This document shows positions 1 to 8,714 of a DNA stretch of 32,290 nucleotides, piece by piece. A model generated the notes under the pieces. It was not told the origin of the DNA. It did no database searches and worked only from the letters and a program-made list of their open reading frames with translations. Position 1 is the stretch's first letter; each line of letters begins with the position of its first letter. Source of the stretch: Chara braunii (Eukaryota; Streptophyta; Charophyceae; Charales; Characeae); assembly GCA_003427395.1 (NCBI GenBank), contig BFEA01000111.1, forward strand, positions 1,943,499 through 1,975,788, in the 5' to 3' direction. The translations under genes and the position numbers were made by a program.

Positions 1-430
1 AAAAAAAAAAAAAAAAAAAAACACTGCTAATGACTGATGTCAATGCTCCCACCCCCCCAAAAAAAAAAGAAGGGTGAACTAATGATGATGCTGATGATCA
101 GAAACCAGCGATGAGTTAACTGAGTTAACTTTTGACTGTTTTTAGACCGGTTAATAACCTATATACAGTATTTTCCTCAAAATTAGACTAGAAAGTTTCT
201 TGAAATGGAATATTTTCCTCAAAATTAAACTAGAAAGTTTCTTGAAATGGAAGGAGAGGGCAAACGAAAATCGTGATGAAGATATATGGTGATGATGATG
301 ATGATGATGATGATGATGTAATATATATATCACCGAACAGATATAATATATATATACACATAGATATATATTATATAGTGTGGTGTCGAAGGAGAAAGAG
401 AAACATCCACGCGGGCTATGACGATATGTG
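1..430. repeat. Low-complexity left edge with a 42-bp tandem duplication and a GAT microsatellite
   Basis: The window opens with an oligo-A run (1-21). A 42-bp unit is present twice in tandem (169-210 and 211-252) with almost no difference, so the duplication is recent. A GAT/ATG trinucleotide array (about 290-318) is followed by TA-rich DNA to about 375. The open frame on the minus strand here is only a poly-His read-through of the GAT array. I see no gene. Confidence 0.85.
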
Positions 431-473
431 TCTGGGCAGTGGTTGATGCTTAACCACAACCGGTTGTGGTTAG

Positions 474-663
474 GGTGGTGATTATCACTTACAGTGTAAT
501 CAGTTAGGCAGGGGATTCTGCTGTAGACTGTGGAGGGTTCAGCCTCCTGATGAGTAGATAGGTGAAACTCCGACGAAACTGTTTGTCACAGCCCCTCCCT
601 CGTTTCTTGTTCTCCTCTCTCTCTTTGCCTACGGTTTACCGGGCAGTTCTGTTTGACGATATT
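474..663 (+). mobile_element. Retrozyme-like short repeat, copy A (fullest plus-strand copy)
   Basis: This segment matches, in the same order, the reverse complement of 24597-24830. Both start at a GATTATCACTTACAG motif, run through a hammerhead-ribozyme core, then a CT-rich spacer, then a GCCTACGGTTTACCGGGCAG motif, and end near CTGTTTGACGATA beside TA repeats. Fragments of the right half recur many times between 600 and 5300. Known retrozymes are small non-autonomous plant retrotransposons whose short LTRs carry type III hammerheads; that assignment is an inference here. I could not delimit a paired LTR, a primer-binding site or target-site duplications. Confidence 0.55.
519..590 (+). ncRNA. 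Type III hammerhead ribozyme motif, copy A (one core defect)
   Basis: The conserved C-UGAUGA box lies at 547-553 and the GAA box at 575-577, with A15.1 at 578. Stem I is a closed hairpin, 533-536 paired to 543-546 with a GTTCAG loop. Stem III is open: bases 521-531 pair with 578-587, with a few wobbles and a mismatch. This is the type III (viroid-like, retrozyme-like) topology. The cleavage-site nucleotide H17 would be G532, which is not allowed in the NUH rule, and stem II has gained several bases on its 5' side. This copy is therefore probably inactive, although its GAA box is intact. Confidence 0.65.
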
Positions 664-675
664 ATGTATCTATAT

Positions 676-845
676 ATAGCGTCATAGAGAGCTGCCCAGT
701 GAACCGTAGACAAAGAGGGAGAAGAGGATGACTTATACCCATATATGTATATATATAGTATACATTATACATATGTATATGTTATATATCGTCATAGAGA
801 GCTGCCCAGTGAACCGTAGACAAAGAGGGAGGAGAGGATGACTTA
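676..845 (-). repeat. Two inverted fragments of the retrozyme-like family
   Basis: Two minus-strand fragments (about 676-731 and 784-841) both begin at a CGTCATAGAGAGCTGCCCAG motif and run into AGACAAAGAGGGAG. They are the reverse complement of the right half of copy A. The first lies only about 15 bp after copy A, so the two face each other across TA-rich DNA and can form a hairpin. TA repeats separate the two fragments. Confidence 0.7.
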
Positions 846-920
846 TATATCCATATATATCTCCATCTTTTCTTTGTTTAGCTCTAATCCGAGCTTACTT
901 AGGAAGGTGGATATAAGATC

Positions 921-1195
921 ACCTTTTTTTTTTTTTTTTTTTTAATACACTTATCTCAATCGCGTTAGTCTTAGGGCCGGTCTGACTTCCAGTAAAAAAT
1001 CAGTCGACTGGAAACAGAGCTGCCCGGTAATATGTATCTATATATACCTTCGTTTGTTGTCCTCTTCTCCCTCTCTGCCTACGGTTTACCGGGCAGCTCT
1101 GTTTGAGAATATATGTACTGTTAATATAATGTACATATATTCACAGGGAACTGAGAGAAGTGAATAAAGATTTATTTTTCCCTGCCTTCCTCTCC

Positions 1196-1226
<31 letters not shown>

Positions 1227-1335
1227 GACATCCTCGTTTGTTCTCACTGAGTATTTTCTCCCGTTTGTTATTTTCTTTGAGAAAGAACAGGGTGATGACT
1301 ACGGATGATGATGGTAATGGTGGATGACGATGGTG

Positions 1336-1417
<82 letters not shown>

Positions 1418-1460
1418 CGATTATGATGATGATGATAATGGTGATTGTTCGAGAATATAA
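921..1460. repeat. Oligo-T tracts, an inverted pair of retrozyme-like fragments, and GCT/GAT trinucleotide arrays
   Basis: Oligo-T runs lie at about 921-943 and 1201-1226. Between them, 1010-1030 carries a short minus-strand end (CAGAGCTGCCCGG) and 1050-1113 a plus-strand right half of the retrozyme-like family, again separated by a TATATA stretch. A pure GCT array of about 12 units (1337-1373) passes directly into a GAT array (about 1373-1416). The 167-residue minus-strand frame here reads these arrays as poly-Gln and poly-His and is not a credible gene. Confidence 0.8.
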
Positions 1461-1820
1461 AGGTGAAAAAAAAAACAAAATCACAAAATGAGGGAAAGAC
1501 AGAAACTACCAGAGACGACAGGAACAAATCGGAAAATGCCAAAAAAAAGAACCGAAAAGAGAACGTAAAGGAAAACAGTGAGCGAGCTGTTTGTGCACAT
1601 GCATTCACCAATATATTCTCTACTGAGTCTACTGTATTATACATTTTTACATGGCTTAACTTTTAAGTTTTAACTTTTAACTTTTAGTATTATTATTATA
1701 ATTTTCACATAGTAAGACAATGACTAGAAATCGTTTTTTTTTTTGAATTATAAATGACATGCAATTTTTTTTAATTATAAATGACATGTAATGTTATACA
1801 TTGTGGGTGTAAATTACTGT
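1461..1820. other. AT-rich DNA with no recognised feature
   Basis: A-rich and T-rich sequence holds two near-identical runs of about 20 bp (TTTTAACTTTTAA around 1665-1685, and AATTATAAATGACATG at 1745 and 1775). I see no coding potential. Confidence 0.6.
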
Positions 1821-2112
1821 ATATCGTCAAAGAGAACTCCTTGGTAAACCGTAGGCAGAGAGGGAGAAGAAGATTATATGAACATATATGAGAATATCTA
1901 TCTATATATTATTAATCTATTTTATATATAGTATATATGTTTATTTATGTTTATACCGGGCAGTTCTGTTTGACGAGACATATAACTCCGACGAAACAGT
2001 ATTTGTCGTCAACAATATATGTTTATATTTTATATATAAATATTTATATTTATGTATATACTGGGCATTTCTTTCTTTCTTTCTTTCTTTCTTTTTTTTT
2101 TTTTTTTTTTGA
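1820..2112. repeat. Retrozyme-like fragments in both orientations, then CTTT and T tracts
   Basis: A minus-strand fragment (about 1825-1878) has the GGTAAACCGTAGGCAGAGAG motif. A plus-strand fragment (1952-2012) carries the ACCGGGCAGTTCTGTTTGACGA end, followed within 10 bp by ACTCCGACGAAACAG, which is the 3' half of the hammerhead motif. This order is wrapped compared with copy A. A CTTT microsatellite (about 2068-2092) and an oligo-T run (2091-2110) follow. Confidence 0.65.
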
Positions 2113-2202
2113 ATAAATTTAAACTTTGAATTATCAAATGAAAGGAGGCGGGGAATCCCTCACAAACAACCCGGAGTTTCTGGAGGCCATACCCAGCTTA
2201 GG

Positions 2203-2460
2203 CATACCGGGCATTTCTGTTTGACGATACATCATACATGTACGTCCGACCAAACAGTGTATAATATATATATCGTCGAACAGAACTGCGTTCGGTAAAC
2301 CGTAGGCAGAGAGGGGTAGAAGAGGACAACAAACGAGCCCGATATATACATACATATACATGGTACATACATATATTCTGTATATATATATCGTCACAAA
2401 TAGAACTGCCCGGTAAACCGTAGGCAGAGAGAGAGAAGAGGACAACAAACGAGGGATATA
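2203..2460. repeat. Retrozyme-like fragments, wrapped order again
   Basis: On the plus strand, 2206-2256 repeats the order seen at 1952-2012: ACCGGGCATTTCTGTTTGACGATA, then a short TA-rich spacer, then a degraded hammerhead 3' half (GTCCGACCAAACAG). Minus-strand fragments at about 2274-2335 and 2390-2457 carry the GTAAACCGTAGGCAGAGAG and AGAAGAGGACAACAAACGAG motifs. TA repeats lie between them. Confidence 0.65.
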
Positions 2461-2559
2461 TTCTGTGACGATATAGTTGTAAGGTAGAAGATAAAAAATG
2501 AATTGATATCTTTCTTGTTTCCTTTTGTTTTTTTCGTTTTTGCGCTCTGATATCTTTGT

Positions 2560-2795
2560 GACGATATATATATATATATATATAGAGCTGCCCGGTAAAC
2601 CGTAGGCAGAGATATAAATAAATAAATAAATAAATAACCAACTAACTAACTAACTAACTAACTAAATAAATAAATAAGTAAATAAATGTATAGATCTGCC
2701 TCAGAGAGGGAGAAGAGGACAACAAACGAGCAGCTGTGACAGACTGTTTCACAGAGGGAGAAGAGTTTTCACGGTCTCATCACGAGGGTGGAATA
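2560..2795 (-). repeat. TA/AAAT/AACT microsatellites flanking a retrozyme-like copy with a broken hammerhead
   Basis: A fragment at 2583-2612 ends in an AAAT array, then an AACT array, then AAAT again (2612-2690). The family resumes at 2698. On the minus strand, 2783 to 2731 reads GATGAGACCGTGAAAACTC, an unrelated CT-rich insertion, then GTGAAACAG and CTGTCACAGC. This is a hammerhead motif interrupted inside stem II, so a dead fourth copy. Confidence 0.55.
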
Positions 2796-2829
2796 CATTA
2801 TTATGGCCATAAATTACTATATATTTTGT

Positions 2830-3075
2830 ACTTCTTTTTTTTTTTTTTGTGAATTGAACACTAGCAAGAGGTGGCCCACTGTTCCCCCCTCCTCCTCCCC
2901 CCCAACCCACTGTTTTCACTATTCACTATTCACTATTCACTATTCATCTTCTTCTTCTTGTTTTTCTTGCCCCTTCTTTCTACCTGGTGCGAGGTACTTC
3001 CTTCCTTCCTTTTCCCAACTCTCATCATCTTCCAGGTGGCTCCCCCTTCTTTCTTTCTCTGCCTAAAGTAGTTGA
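2830..3075. repeat. CT-rich region with a 7-bp CACTATT microsatellite
   Basis: An oligo-T tract at 2838-2849 is followed by CT-rich sequence with CACTATT repeated four times (about 2917-2946) and TTC-rich runs to about 3060. The open frames on the plus strand follow from the lack of A, not from coding. Confidence 0.75.
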
Positions 3076-3139
3076 AAATGATGAGGGTCACTTAAAATAG
3101 ACATCGCTCTGACGAGCAGTCGAGACAACCAGGATGGCA

Positions 3140-3620
3140 AACTCCTTTTTTTTTTTTTTTTTTTTTCCCTTTCCCCTTTACAGCAGCCAATATTTCTCAT
3201 TGGTTGGTTTCCTTGACCCCACCTTTTTGGCGCTCCTCATCAATGGGAATCATCATCATCATCATCATCATCATATTCCTTTTTTATTTATTACTGTCAT
3301 ACTCATCGTCATCATACTCGTCATCATCATCATCATTATCATTATCATTATCAGTATCATTATCAGTATCATTATCGTCATCACCCTCATCATTATTGTC
3401 ATCCTAGTCATCACCTCTGATCATAATCATCACTGTCATCATTGTCATCCCAGTCATCACCTCGGATTATAACCATCACCCTCATCATCCTCATCATCAT
3501 TATCGCCCTACTCTTTTTTTTTTTTTTTTTTTTCATTTCAATTATCACCGTCATCATCGTCATCTTTTTTTTTCCCCCTTTTAGTCATCATTGTCTTTTT
3601 TTTTTTTTGGATAATGCGGA
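3140..3620. repeat. Imperfect TCA (CAT) trinucleotide tract between oligo-T runs
   Basis: Oligo-T runs lie at about 3148-3166, 3516-3533 and 3597-3608. Between them an imperfect TCA array (about 3245-3510, resuming to 3570) has TAT and GTC interruptions, so it is old. Both plus-strand frames here translate to His- or Ile/Ser-only protein and are artefacts. Confidence 0.85.
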
Positions 3621-3680
3621 AGTGTAGTGTTTGTTCTGTGATAGCATGTACCAAGAGCACGCCTGGTCATTATGGCTGCA

Positions 3681-3800
3681 TGCATGTGGACTGAAAGTTG
3701 CACCAAATACAGCTATAAGAACTCGGCGTTTTATTCGGGCTGCATGTGGACTGAAAGTTGCACCAAATACAGCTATAATGACAGGGCGTTTTATTCGGGT
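3681..3800 (-). repeat. Tandem pair of 60-bp terminal-repeat units of a palindromic element family
   Basis: A 60-bp unit is present twice (3681-3740 and 3741-3800), differing mainly in an eight-base patch. Read on the minus strand each unit runs CCGAATAAAACGCC...TTATAGCTGTATTTGGTGCAACTTTCAG. The same sequence forms the arms or flanks of the palindromes at 17209-17317 and 17549-17659. It is therefore an end of a dispersed element, here duplicated in tandem without its partner end. Confidence 0.7.
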
Positions 3801-4023
3801 TGGCTCCCGAGGTACCCGTACAACAAGGCTTGTGCGACAATGACTGAACCTGGGCTGAAAGGGGGTCCCCGTTCAGAGTCGGTGCCCATGACTGCAGTCT
3901 GGTCAGATCACTCCGGCAGAGAGTGGTGGTCCTCAAAATGAGGTAGGAAGGAGGGGAGAGGGAGTGCACCAGGGCCCGGTTCCCAGCACGTGTGCTCCCC
4001 ACCAATAGATTGGAGCTTTGTTC

Positions 4024-4058
<35 letters not shown>

Positions 4059-4260
4059 CAGTGCACCAGGGAATGTAGAGGGGTAGAAGGGTGGGGTCTC
4101 CTGAGGGATGGGGCCCAAGCCCCCTCCCGAAGGAAAACACACACACACACACACACAAGGTCCCACTAGGGTAGATTAACCATCCAAAGAAAAAAGAAAA
4201 AAGAAAAGAGAAAAATAAAAAGAAAGATATTTACCGTCGATCATCCGAAGCTAAATTGCC
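3801..4260. other. Unassigned DNA with oligo-A and CA repeats
   Basis: An oligo-A tract lies at about 4025-4054, a CA dinucleotide repeat at 4138-4157, and A/G-rich DNA at 4180-4230. The segment between 3810 and 4020 is unique within the window and shows no convincing frame. Confidence 0.6.
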
Positions 4261-4264
4261 CAGT

Positions 4265-4345
4265 ATCTCTTAATCTGTGCAAAGGGGACCTCGCCTCTGA
4301 AGCCACAAGATCCCACTTGCAAATAATAAATATAAATAAATAAAA
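4265..4345 (+). repeat. SINE tail, truncated copy
   Basis: This matches the 3' part of the SINE at 4497-4775: a TCTTAATC(T/C)(T/G)TGCAA motif, then GCCACAAG(A/G)TCCCA, ending in an A-rich AAATAAATAA tail. No tRNA-like head precedes it, as expected for a 5'-truncated SINE copy. Confidence 0.5.
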
Positions 4346-4496
4346 TCAAGTTCCCACGTGCGGGGATTGACCGAATTTAAGAGATATATTGACCGTTGAT
4401 CTTCGTTCTCTATGACTCCAGTACGGGGAAAAACGAGTACCGGTGCTGGGCTGGGGTTAAGTGCTCATCTTAGGGCTTAACTTTCACCCCAGTCCA

Positions 4497-4775
4497 CTTA
4501 GCCGTTTGGTTGAGTGCCAGCCTCCTGACCTTTTTTTTTTTTTTTCCCCAGCCTCCTGACCGGGAAGACCAGTGTTCGATTCTTGGGATCGTCACGAGAA
4601 GCGTAAGATTCAATTCTTCTTCTTCTTCTTCTTCTTCTTCTTCTTTTATTTCCTTTCAAACTTCATGCTTGGGTGTCCCACCACAGTACTCTCTCTTAAT
4701 CCTTGCAAGTGGGGACCACCTTTCTTGCCCCTGGAGCCACAAGGTCCCATTAGCAAGTTGTGGTTTGGATTGAAC
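4497..4775 (+). mobile_element. tRNA-derived SINE with internal duplication
   Basis: The head resembles a tRNA gene. An A-box-like TTAGCCGTTTGGTTGAGTGC (4499-4518) and a B-box-like GTGTTCGATTCTTGG (about 4572-4586) are the internal RNA polymerase III promoter elements of tRNA-derived SINEs. They are pushed apart because CAGCCTCCTGACC occurs twice (4519-4531 and 4550-4562) around an oligo-T stretch. A TTC array (about 4616-4645) and the conserved tail with GGAGCCACAAGGTCCCATTA follow. Neither the cloverleaf nor the target-site duplications could be verified by eye. Confidence 0.6.
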
Positions 4776-4889
4776 CACCAGTCCTTTTCTGTAGCCAGAC
4801 CCTGAGGCTGCTCAGTATCCCAACCGAACCTGGTTGTGGGACCGTTTTTCAATTTGCTACCTGGCCGAACCTGCCCCAGGCCAACCTGC

Positions 4890-4975
4890 GCCAGGCCTCG
4901 GTTCCGAGCCTGGTTGGGACCTTGCCTCTGGGACCACAAGGTCCTATTAACTAGCAAGTGGTGGTTTGCATTAAC
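4890..4975 (+). repeat. SINE tail, truncated copy
   Basis: A GGGACCTTGCCTCTGGGACC then ACAAGGTCCTATTA motif, followed by AGCAAGTGGTGGTTTG, repeats the tail at 4690-4775. The preceding 4800-4900 is proline-codon-rich and GC-rich, with short GGCCAACCTG-type repeats and no assigned origin. Confidence 0.45.
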
Positions 4976-4993
4976 ATATATGCTTCACAAATT

Positions 4994-5290
4994 GCGCTCT
5001 TTTAGTTCATAGTTATGTGACAATATATATATACATACTCGTTTGTTGTCCTCTTCTCCCTCTCTGCCTATGGTTTACCGGGCAGCTCTGTTTGACGATA
5101 TGTATGTATGTCTGTATATATCGGTATTATTATATGTATATATATATTTATAAATTTATATATATGTTTATTTATATATCATCAAAGAGAACTGCCGGGT
5201 AAACGATAGGAAGAGAGGGAGAAGAGGGGAACAAAGGAGGGGACTGTTTCTTCGGAGTCTCAGCGGCTCATCTGGAGGCTGAATCCTATA
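4994..5290. mobile_element. Retrozyme-like fragments facing each other, with a hammerhead relic
   Basis: Bases 4994-5030 match the reverse complement of 20893-20930 at about 34 of 37 positions, which links this spot to the RING-module copy near 21 kb. A plus-strand right half follows at 5037-5103. After TA-rich DNA, a minus-strand copy lies at 5174-5290. Read on the minus strand it includes CC(A)GATGAG at 5275-5268, ACTCCGAAG and GAAACAG (5250-5244). That is a hammerhead with U4 changed to A and a damaged stem II, hence inactive. Confidence 0.55.
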
Positions 5291-5339
5291 ATATATGTGA
5301 ATGCATATGGACCGTCTATCCTTGTTATGTACCGTGACA

Positions 5340-5445
5340 GTTCTTTTTATTTTTATTTTTTCTTTTTATTTTTATTTTTAAATCCGTGCAAGTGGGACCA
5401 CCTTCCTTGCCCCTGGAGCCACAAGGTCCCATTAGCAAAGAGGAT
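5340..5445 (+). repeat. ATTTTT-rich tract and a SINE tail copy
   Basis: An imperfect TTTTTAT tract (5340-5380) precedes GTGCAAGTGGGACCACCTT and GGAGCCACAAGGTCCCATTA, the conserved tail of the SINE at 4497. No head is present. Confidence 0.5.
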
Positions 5446-5575
5446 TGGATTAAGCACCTGAATCTGGATGTGTTCTTTGTAGTGATGCAGAAAAGCAGAT
5501 CGATAGCTATGCTGTGCACCTCTCCACAAACACATCCAGATTCAGGCGTCAAAGCCAATCCTCGTTGCTGATGGG
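5428..5575. repeat. Foldback with arms of about 50 bp
   Basis: The left arm (5428-5479) starts CCCATTAGCAA, and its reverse complement recurs at 5526-5575. The core CCTGAATCTGGATGTGTT is a perfect 18-bp inverted repeat, and GAGGATTGG pairs further out. The loop is about 46 nt. It could be an inverted duplication of SINE-flanking DNA or a hairpin precursor RNA; the sequence does not decide. Confidence 0.7.
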
Positions 5576-5630
5576 ATCTGACCCCCTAGAGCCACAAGGT
5601 CCCATTACCAAGTAGTGGCTTGGGTGAGTA
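5565..5630 (+). repeat. SINE tail, truncated copy
   Basis: AGAGCCACAAGGTCCCATTA followed by CCAAGTAGTGGCTTGG repeats the SINE tail once more. It overlaps the right arm of the foldback at its left end. Confidence 0.45.
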
Positions 5631-6080
5631 GGGTCGGAGCGGAGGGAGTGTGATGTGCTGTATCTGTGTGTGTGGATTCAAAAGATCCCATGGATGGACT
5701 TTAAATGAAAGCAAATGAGATTAATAATTCATTAAATTCTAATGAATGAATATTGAAGGCAGGAAAAAAAAACAACCTTAATACTCCCTGCTGTTCGTCA
5801 ACACTGGTTGCGCGGGTGCAAAATGACCTTCCCGGCAAAGTTCCCGCCAAATTCTGATGGCATAAAACCTAGCACGTTTGCAAATGTGGCGACAAGTTTT
5901 CTTTTTTTTTTCCTAATAAAAATTGAAATAGTTATGTTACGATCCTGGCTATCTTACAATGCCAAAGCTCAATGAAAGAATATGCCGTTCAATTGCAATT
6001 GTAATGAAAGAAAATTGAGAAGAGAAATAGACAAAGGAAGAATAAGAAGAAGACAATGACGATGGCGACGGCAACGACGA
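5631..6080. other. Unassigned AT-rich DNA
   Basis: No frame or repeat is recognised here. Short A-rich runs lie near 5765 and a T-run near 5905. Confidence 0.55.
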
Positions 6081-6081
6081 C

Positions 6082-6126
<45 letters not shown>

Positions 6127-6150
6127 GAAGAAGAAGAAGAAGAAGACGAG
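6080..6150. repeat. AAT then AAG trinucleotide microsatellite
   Basis: About 14 AAT units (6084-6126) pass directly into about seven AAG units (6126-6148). Confidence 0.9.
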
Positions 6151-6249
6151 CAAGAACCAATGCCACTTCTCCCTCAACACGTCAGCATCTCCTCCTCCAA
6201 CATCTCCCTCAACATCTTATTAATAATAGAATTGACAACAACTATGAAT

Positions 6250-6760
6250 GAATGAACCAGAATCAATTTCTAAGTCCTCCCTTACTGCCAGCCTCTCTAG
6301 AAGTCCACCATAGCCATCCCACACCTCCTACTCCTACGTGGTCAAGCTGGTGGCTATGGCGGACCATCGGAGGTGGACTCCGATGTTCAGAGGACAACAC
6401 AAAGCTGTTATGTCCCTCCTGCTATGGCTGCCGTGCCTACTTCCATGGAGTCTCCCTTCAAGATATCAACCCACTTGGGGCCTCCCAGGTCCAGCACCAA
6501 TCAAGAAGACGAAGATGCAGACCATCATAGCCAAGGTAAGCTGCCTCTTCTTGCTCCCCCTCCTCCTGCTTCTTCCCCCTTCTTCTACAATCCTCCTTGG
6601 TGTCTTCCACCATAGCCATGGTGAATGCCAAGCCCCGTCTTCTCCCTCCTGCTTCAGCTGGGCGGTTGCTCCAGCAGCGTGCCTCCAGCCTGCATGCAAG
6701 CAAATAAGGCTGAGCCCTTCGCCTCCTCCCAAGATAAACCGGCGAAGTGCCTCCTCGCGC
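6250..6760. other. CT-rich unique-looking segment with weakly repeated motifs
   Basis: Several overlapping open frames exist on both strands, but none shows a recognisable domain, and their composition follows the CT bias. GCTATGGCTGCC occurs here (6421), at 12343 and at 22138. CCTTCTTCTACAAT-like runs occur here and near 12390. A shared, very degraded repeat is possible. Confidence 0.35.
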
Positions 6761-6784
6761 AGTTGCTTGTAAGCCGCATGGCCT

Positions 6785-7965
6785 CCAAGTCTACCGGTAC
6801 CTACCCTGTTTCGGAGTGAAACATCACTGCAGTCTGATATTCCCTTCCTGCAGGCTCTAGACTCAGTATACTGGACTGGTATCTCTCCTCTAAGCATACC
6901 GGACTCTAAAAATCTACCTTCGCCTACCAAGGTACTACCTTTTTGTCTTTTTCTGCCCACATACCTTGAGTGTTCCCGGCCTCCGCGAGCCTACTCTACC
7001 TACTACCCCTCTGGAACAGTGTGATATTCCCCTCCTGCAGGCTCTAGACTCAGTGTACTGGACTGGTATCTCTCCTATAAGCATACCGGACTCTAAAAAT
7101 CTACCTTCGCCTACCAAGGTACTACCTTTTTGTCTTTTTCTTCCCACATACCGCTACTTGAGTGTTTCCAGCCTCCGCGAGCCTTCTCTACCTACTACCC
7201 CTCTGGAACAGTCCGATATTCCCCTCCCGCAGGCTCTAGACTCAGTCTACTGGACTGGTATCTCTCCTGGGAGCGTCCCGCACTCTAAAAATCTACCTTC
7301 GCCTACCAAGGTACTACCTTTTTGTTTTTTTCTGCCTACGTAGTGCTACTTGACTGTTTCCAACCTCCGCGGGCCTACTCTAGCTACTACCCCTCTCGAA
7401 CAGTCTGACATTCCCCTTCCGCAGGCTCTAGACTCAGTCTACTCGACTGGTAAGTGTACCGGATTCTAAAAATCTACCTTCGCCAACCAAGGTACTGCCT
7501 TTTTGTCTTTTTCTGCCTACGTAGTGCTACTTGAGTGTTTCCAACCTCCGTGGGCCTGCTCTACCTACTGCCCCTCTGAAACAGTCGGATATTCCCCTCC
7601 CGCAGGCTCTAGACTCAGTCTACTGGACTGGTATCTCTCCTCTAAGCGTACCGTACTCTAAAAATCTACCTTCGCCTACCAAGGTACTACCTTTTTGTCT
7701 TTTTCTGCCTACATAGTGCTACTTGAGTGTTTCCAACCTCCGTGGGCCTGCTCTACCTACTACCCCTCTGGAACAGTCTGATATTGCCCTCCCGCAGGCT
7801 CTAGACTCAGTCTAGTGGACTGGTATCTATCCTCTAAGTGTACCGGACTCTAAAAATCTACCTTTGCCTACCAAGGTACTACCTTTTTGTCTTTTTCTGC
7901 CTACCTACCGCTACTTGAGTGTTTCCGACCTCCGCGGGCCTGCTCTACGTACCACCCCCCTGCAA
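6785..7965 (+). repeat. Tandem array of about six 181-192 bp units
   Basis: The GGTACT(A/G)CCTTTTTGT motif recurs at 6931, 7118, 7310, 7491, 7683 and 7875, giving periods of 187, 192, 181, 192 and 192 bp. A partial unit precedes it and another trails to about 7965. Neighbouring units are very similar. Each unit has a pyrimidine run ending in GCAG before GCTCTAGACTCAG, and AAGGTACT about 78 bp later. Long frames exist in places, but the period is not always a multiple of three and some units contain stops. I call this a satellite-like array rather than a gene. Confidence 0.85.
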
Positions 7966-8094
7966 CCCCACGCCCACACGGCCACATCTAAGTTGCGGGC
8001 CCGTGGGCCATTCCAGTACACAGGTTACCTCAGCAAGTCAAACTCACATGTGCAATCATTCACACGGCAAGCACATGGGTTCTCAGCAGTCGTG

Positions 8095-8115
8095 CGCACA
8101 CACACACACACATAC
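8095..8115. repeat. CA dinucleotide repeat
   Basis: A short CA run follows a CACACGGCCAC-rich stretch. The surrounding 7970-8280 has no recognised gene. Confidence 0.8.
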
Positions 8116-8286
8116 TCAAAATCTCAGCAGAATACGGAAATCTCAGCGAGTCAGTCAAATGAGTGGCAATACTCAGAAAAACAGCAGCTCTGTCAGTCTG
8201 TGGCTTTGCAGGTCATTACAGTTATTCAATTTTGAGAGGAGGAGGGATTGGCTAAGTAATTGGTTAAGGGAATGTCAGAGCCCGCA

Positions 8287-8292
8287 CTCCCC

Positions 8293-8343
<51 letters not shown>

Positions 8344-8525
8344 TCCTCCTCCCCCAAAAAAAGGCTTTCCTAGAAAGCCAGAGACTGTCTTAGGACTCTC
8401 CTACAGAGGGAGAAATTGTGTCAGATTTCATGATTACCCCCTTCTTCTTTGCATCATAGCTTTGCACACACAGTCCTGCAGAGCAACAAATTCTTTCTTT
8501 TTTTTTTTTTTNTTTTTTTTTTTTT

Positions 8526-8556
<31 letters not shown>

Positions 8557-8570
8557 GGGGGGTTCATGTT
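8287..8570. repeat. Poly-C, poly-T and poly-G homopolymers
   Basis: A C run of about 55 bases (8288-8341) is followed, after about 150 bp of ordinary sequence, by a T run with one N at 8512 (8492-8535) and a G run (about 8536-8562). Such runs are common assembly trouble spots, so their true lengths are uncertain. Confidence 0.9.
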
Positions 8571-8714
8571 CGAAACGCCAGCAAGCTGAAAAAAAATAAA
8601 TAAAATCATGTTTAAATTTTAAAACGTCGGCCATCCACAGGCGTATGGAAGATCCGATGAAGGTACAGCAGCAGCATGACCGTAGTCTTACTTTGATTTA
8701 ACATGTTGAAATCC

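Noticed and set aside
1141-1644. 167-residue minus-strand frame with poly-His and poly-Gln
   Set aside because: It is a translation of GCT/GAT and oligo-T microsatellites; the flanking parts have no domain.
6250-6960. Overlapping 80-164 residue frames as host genes
   Set aside because: They overlap on both strands, follow the CT bias, and run into the satellite array.
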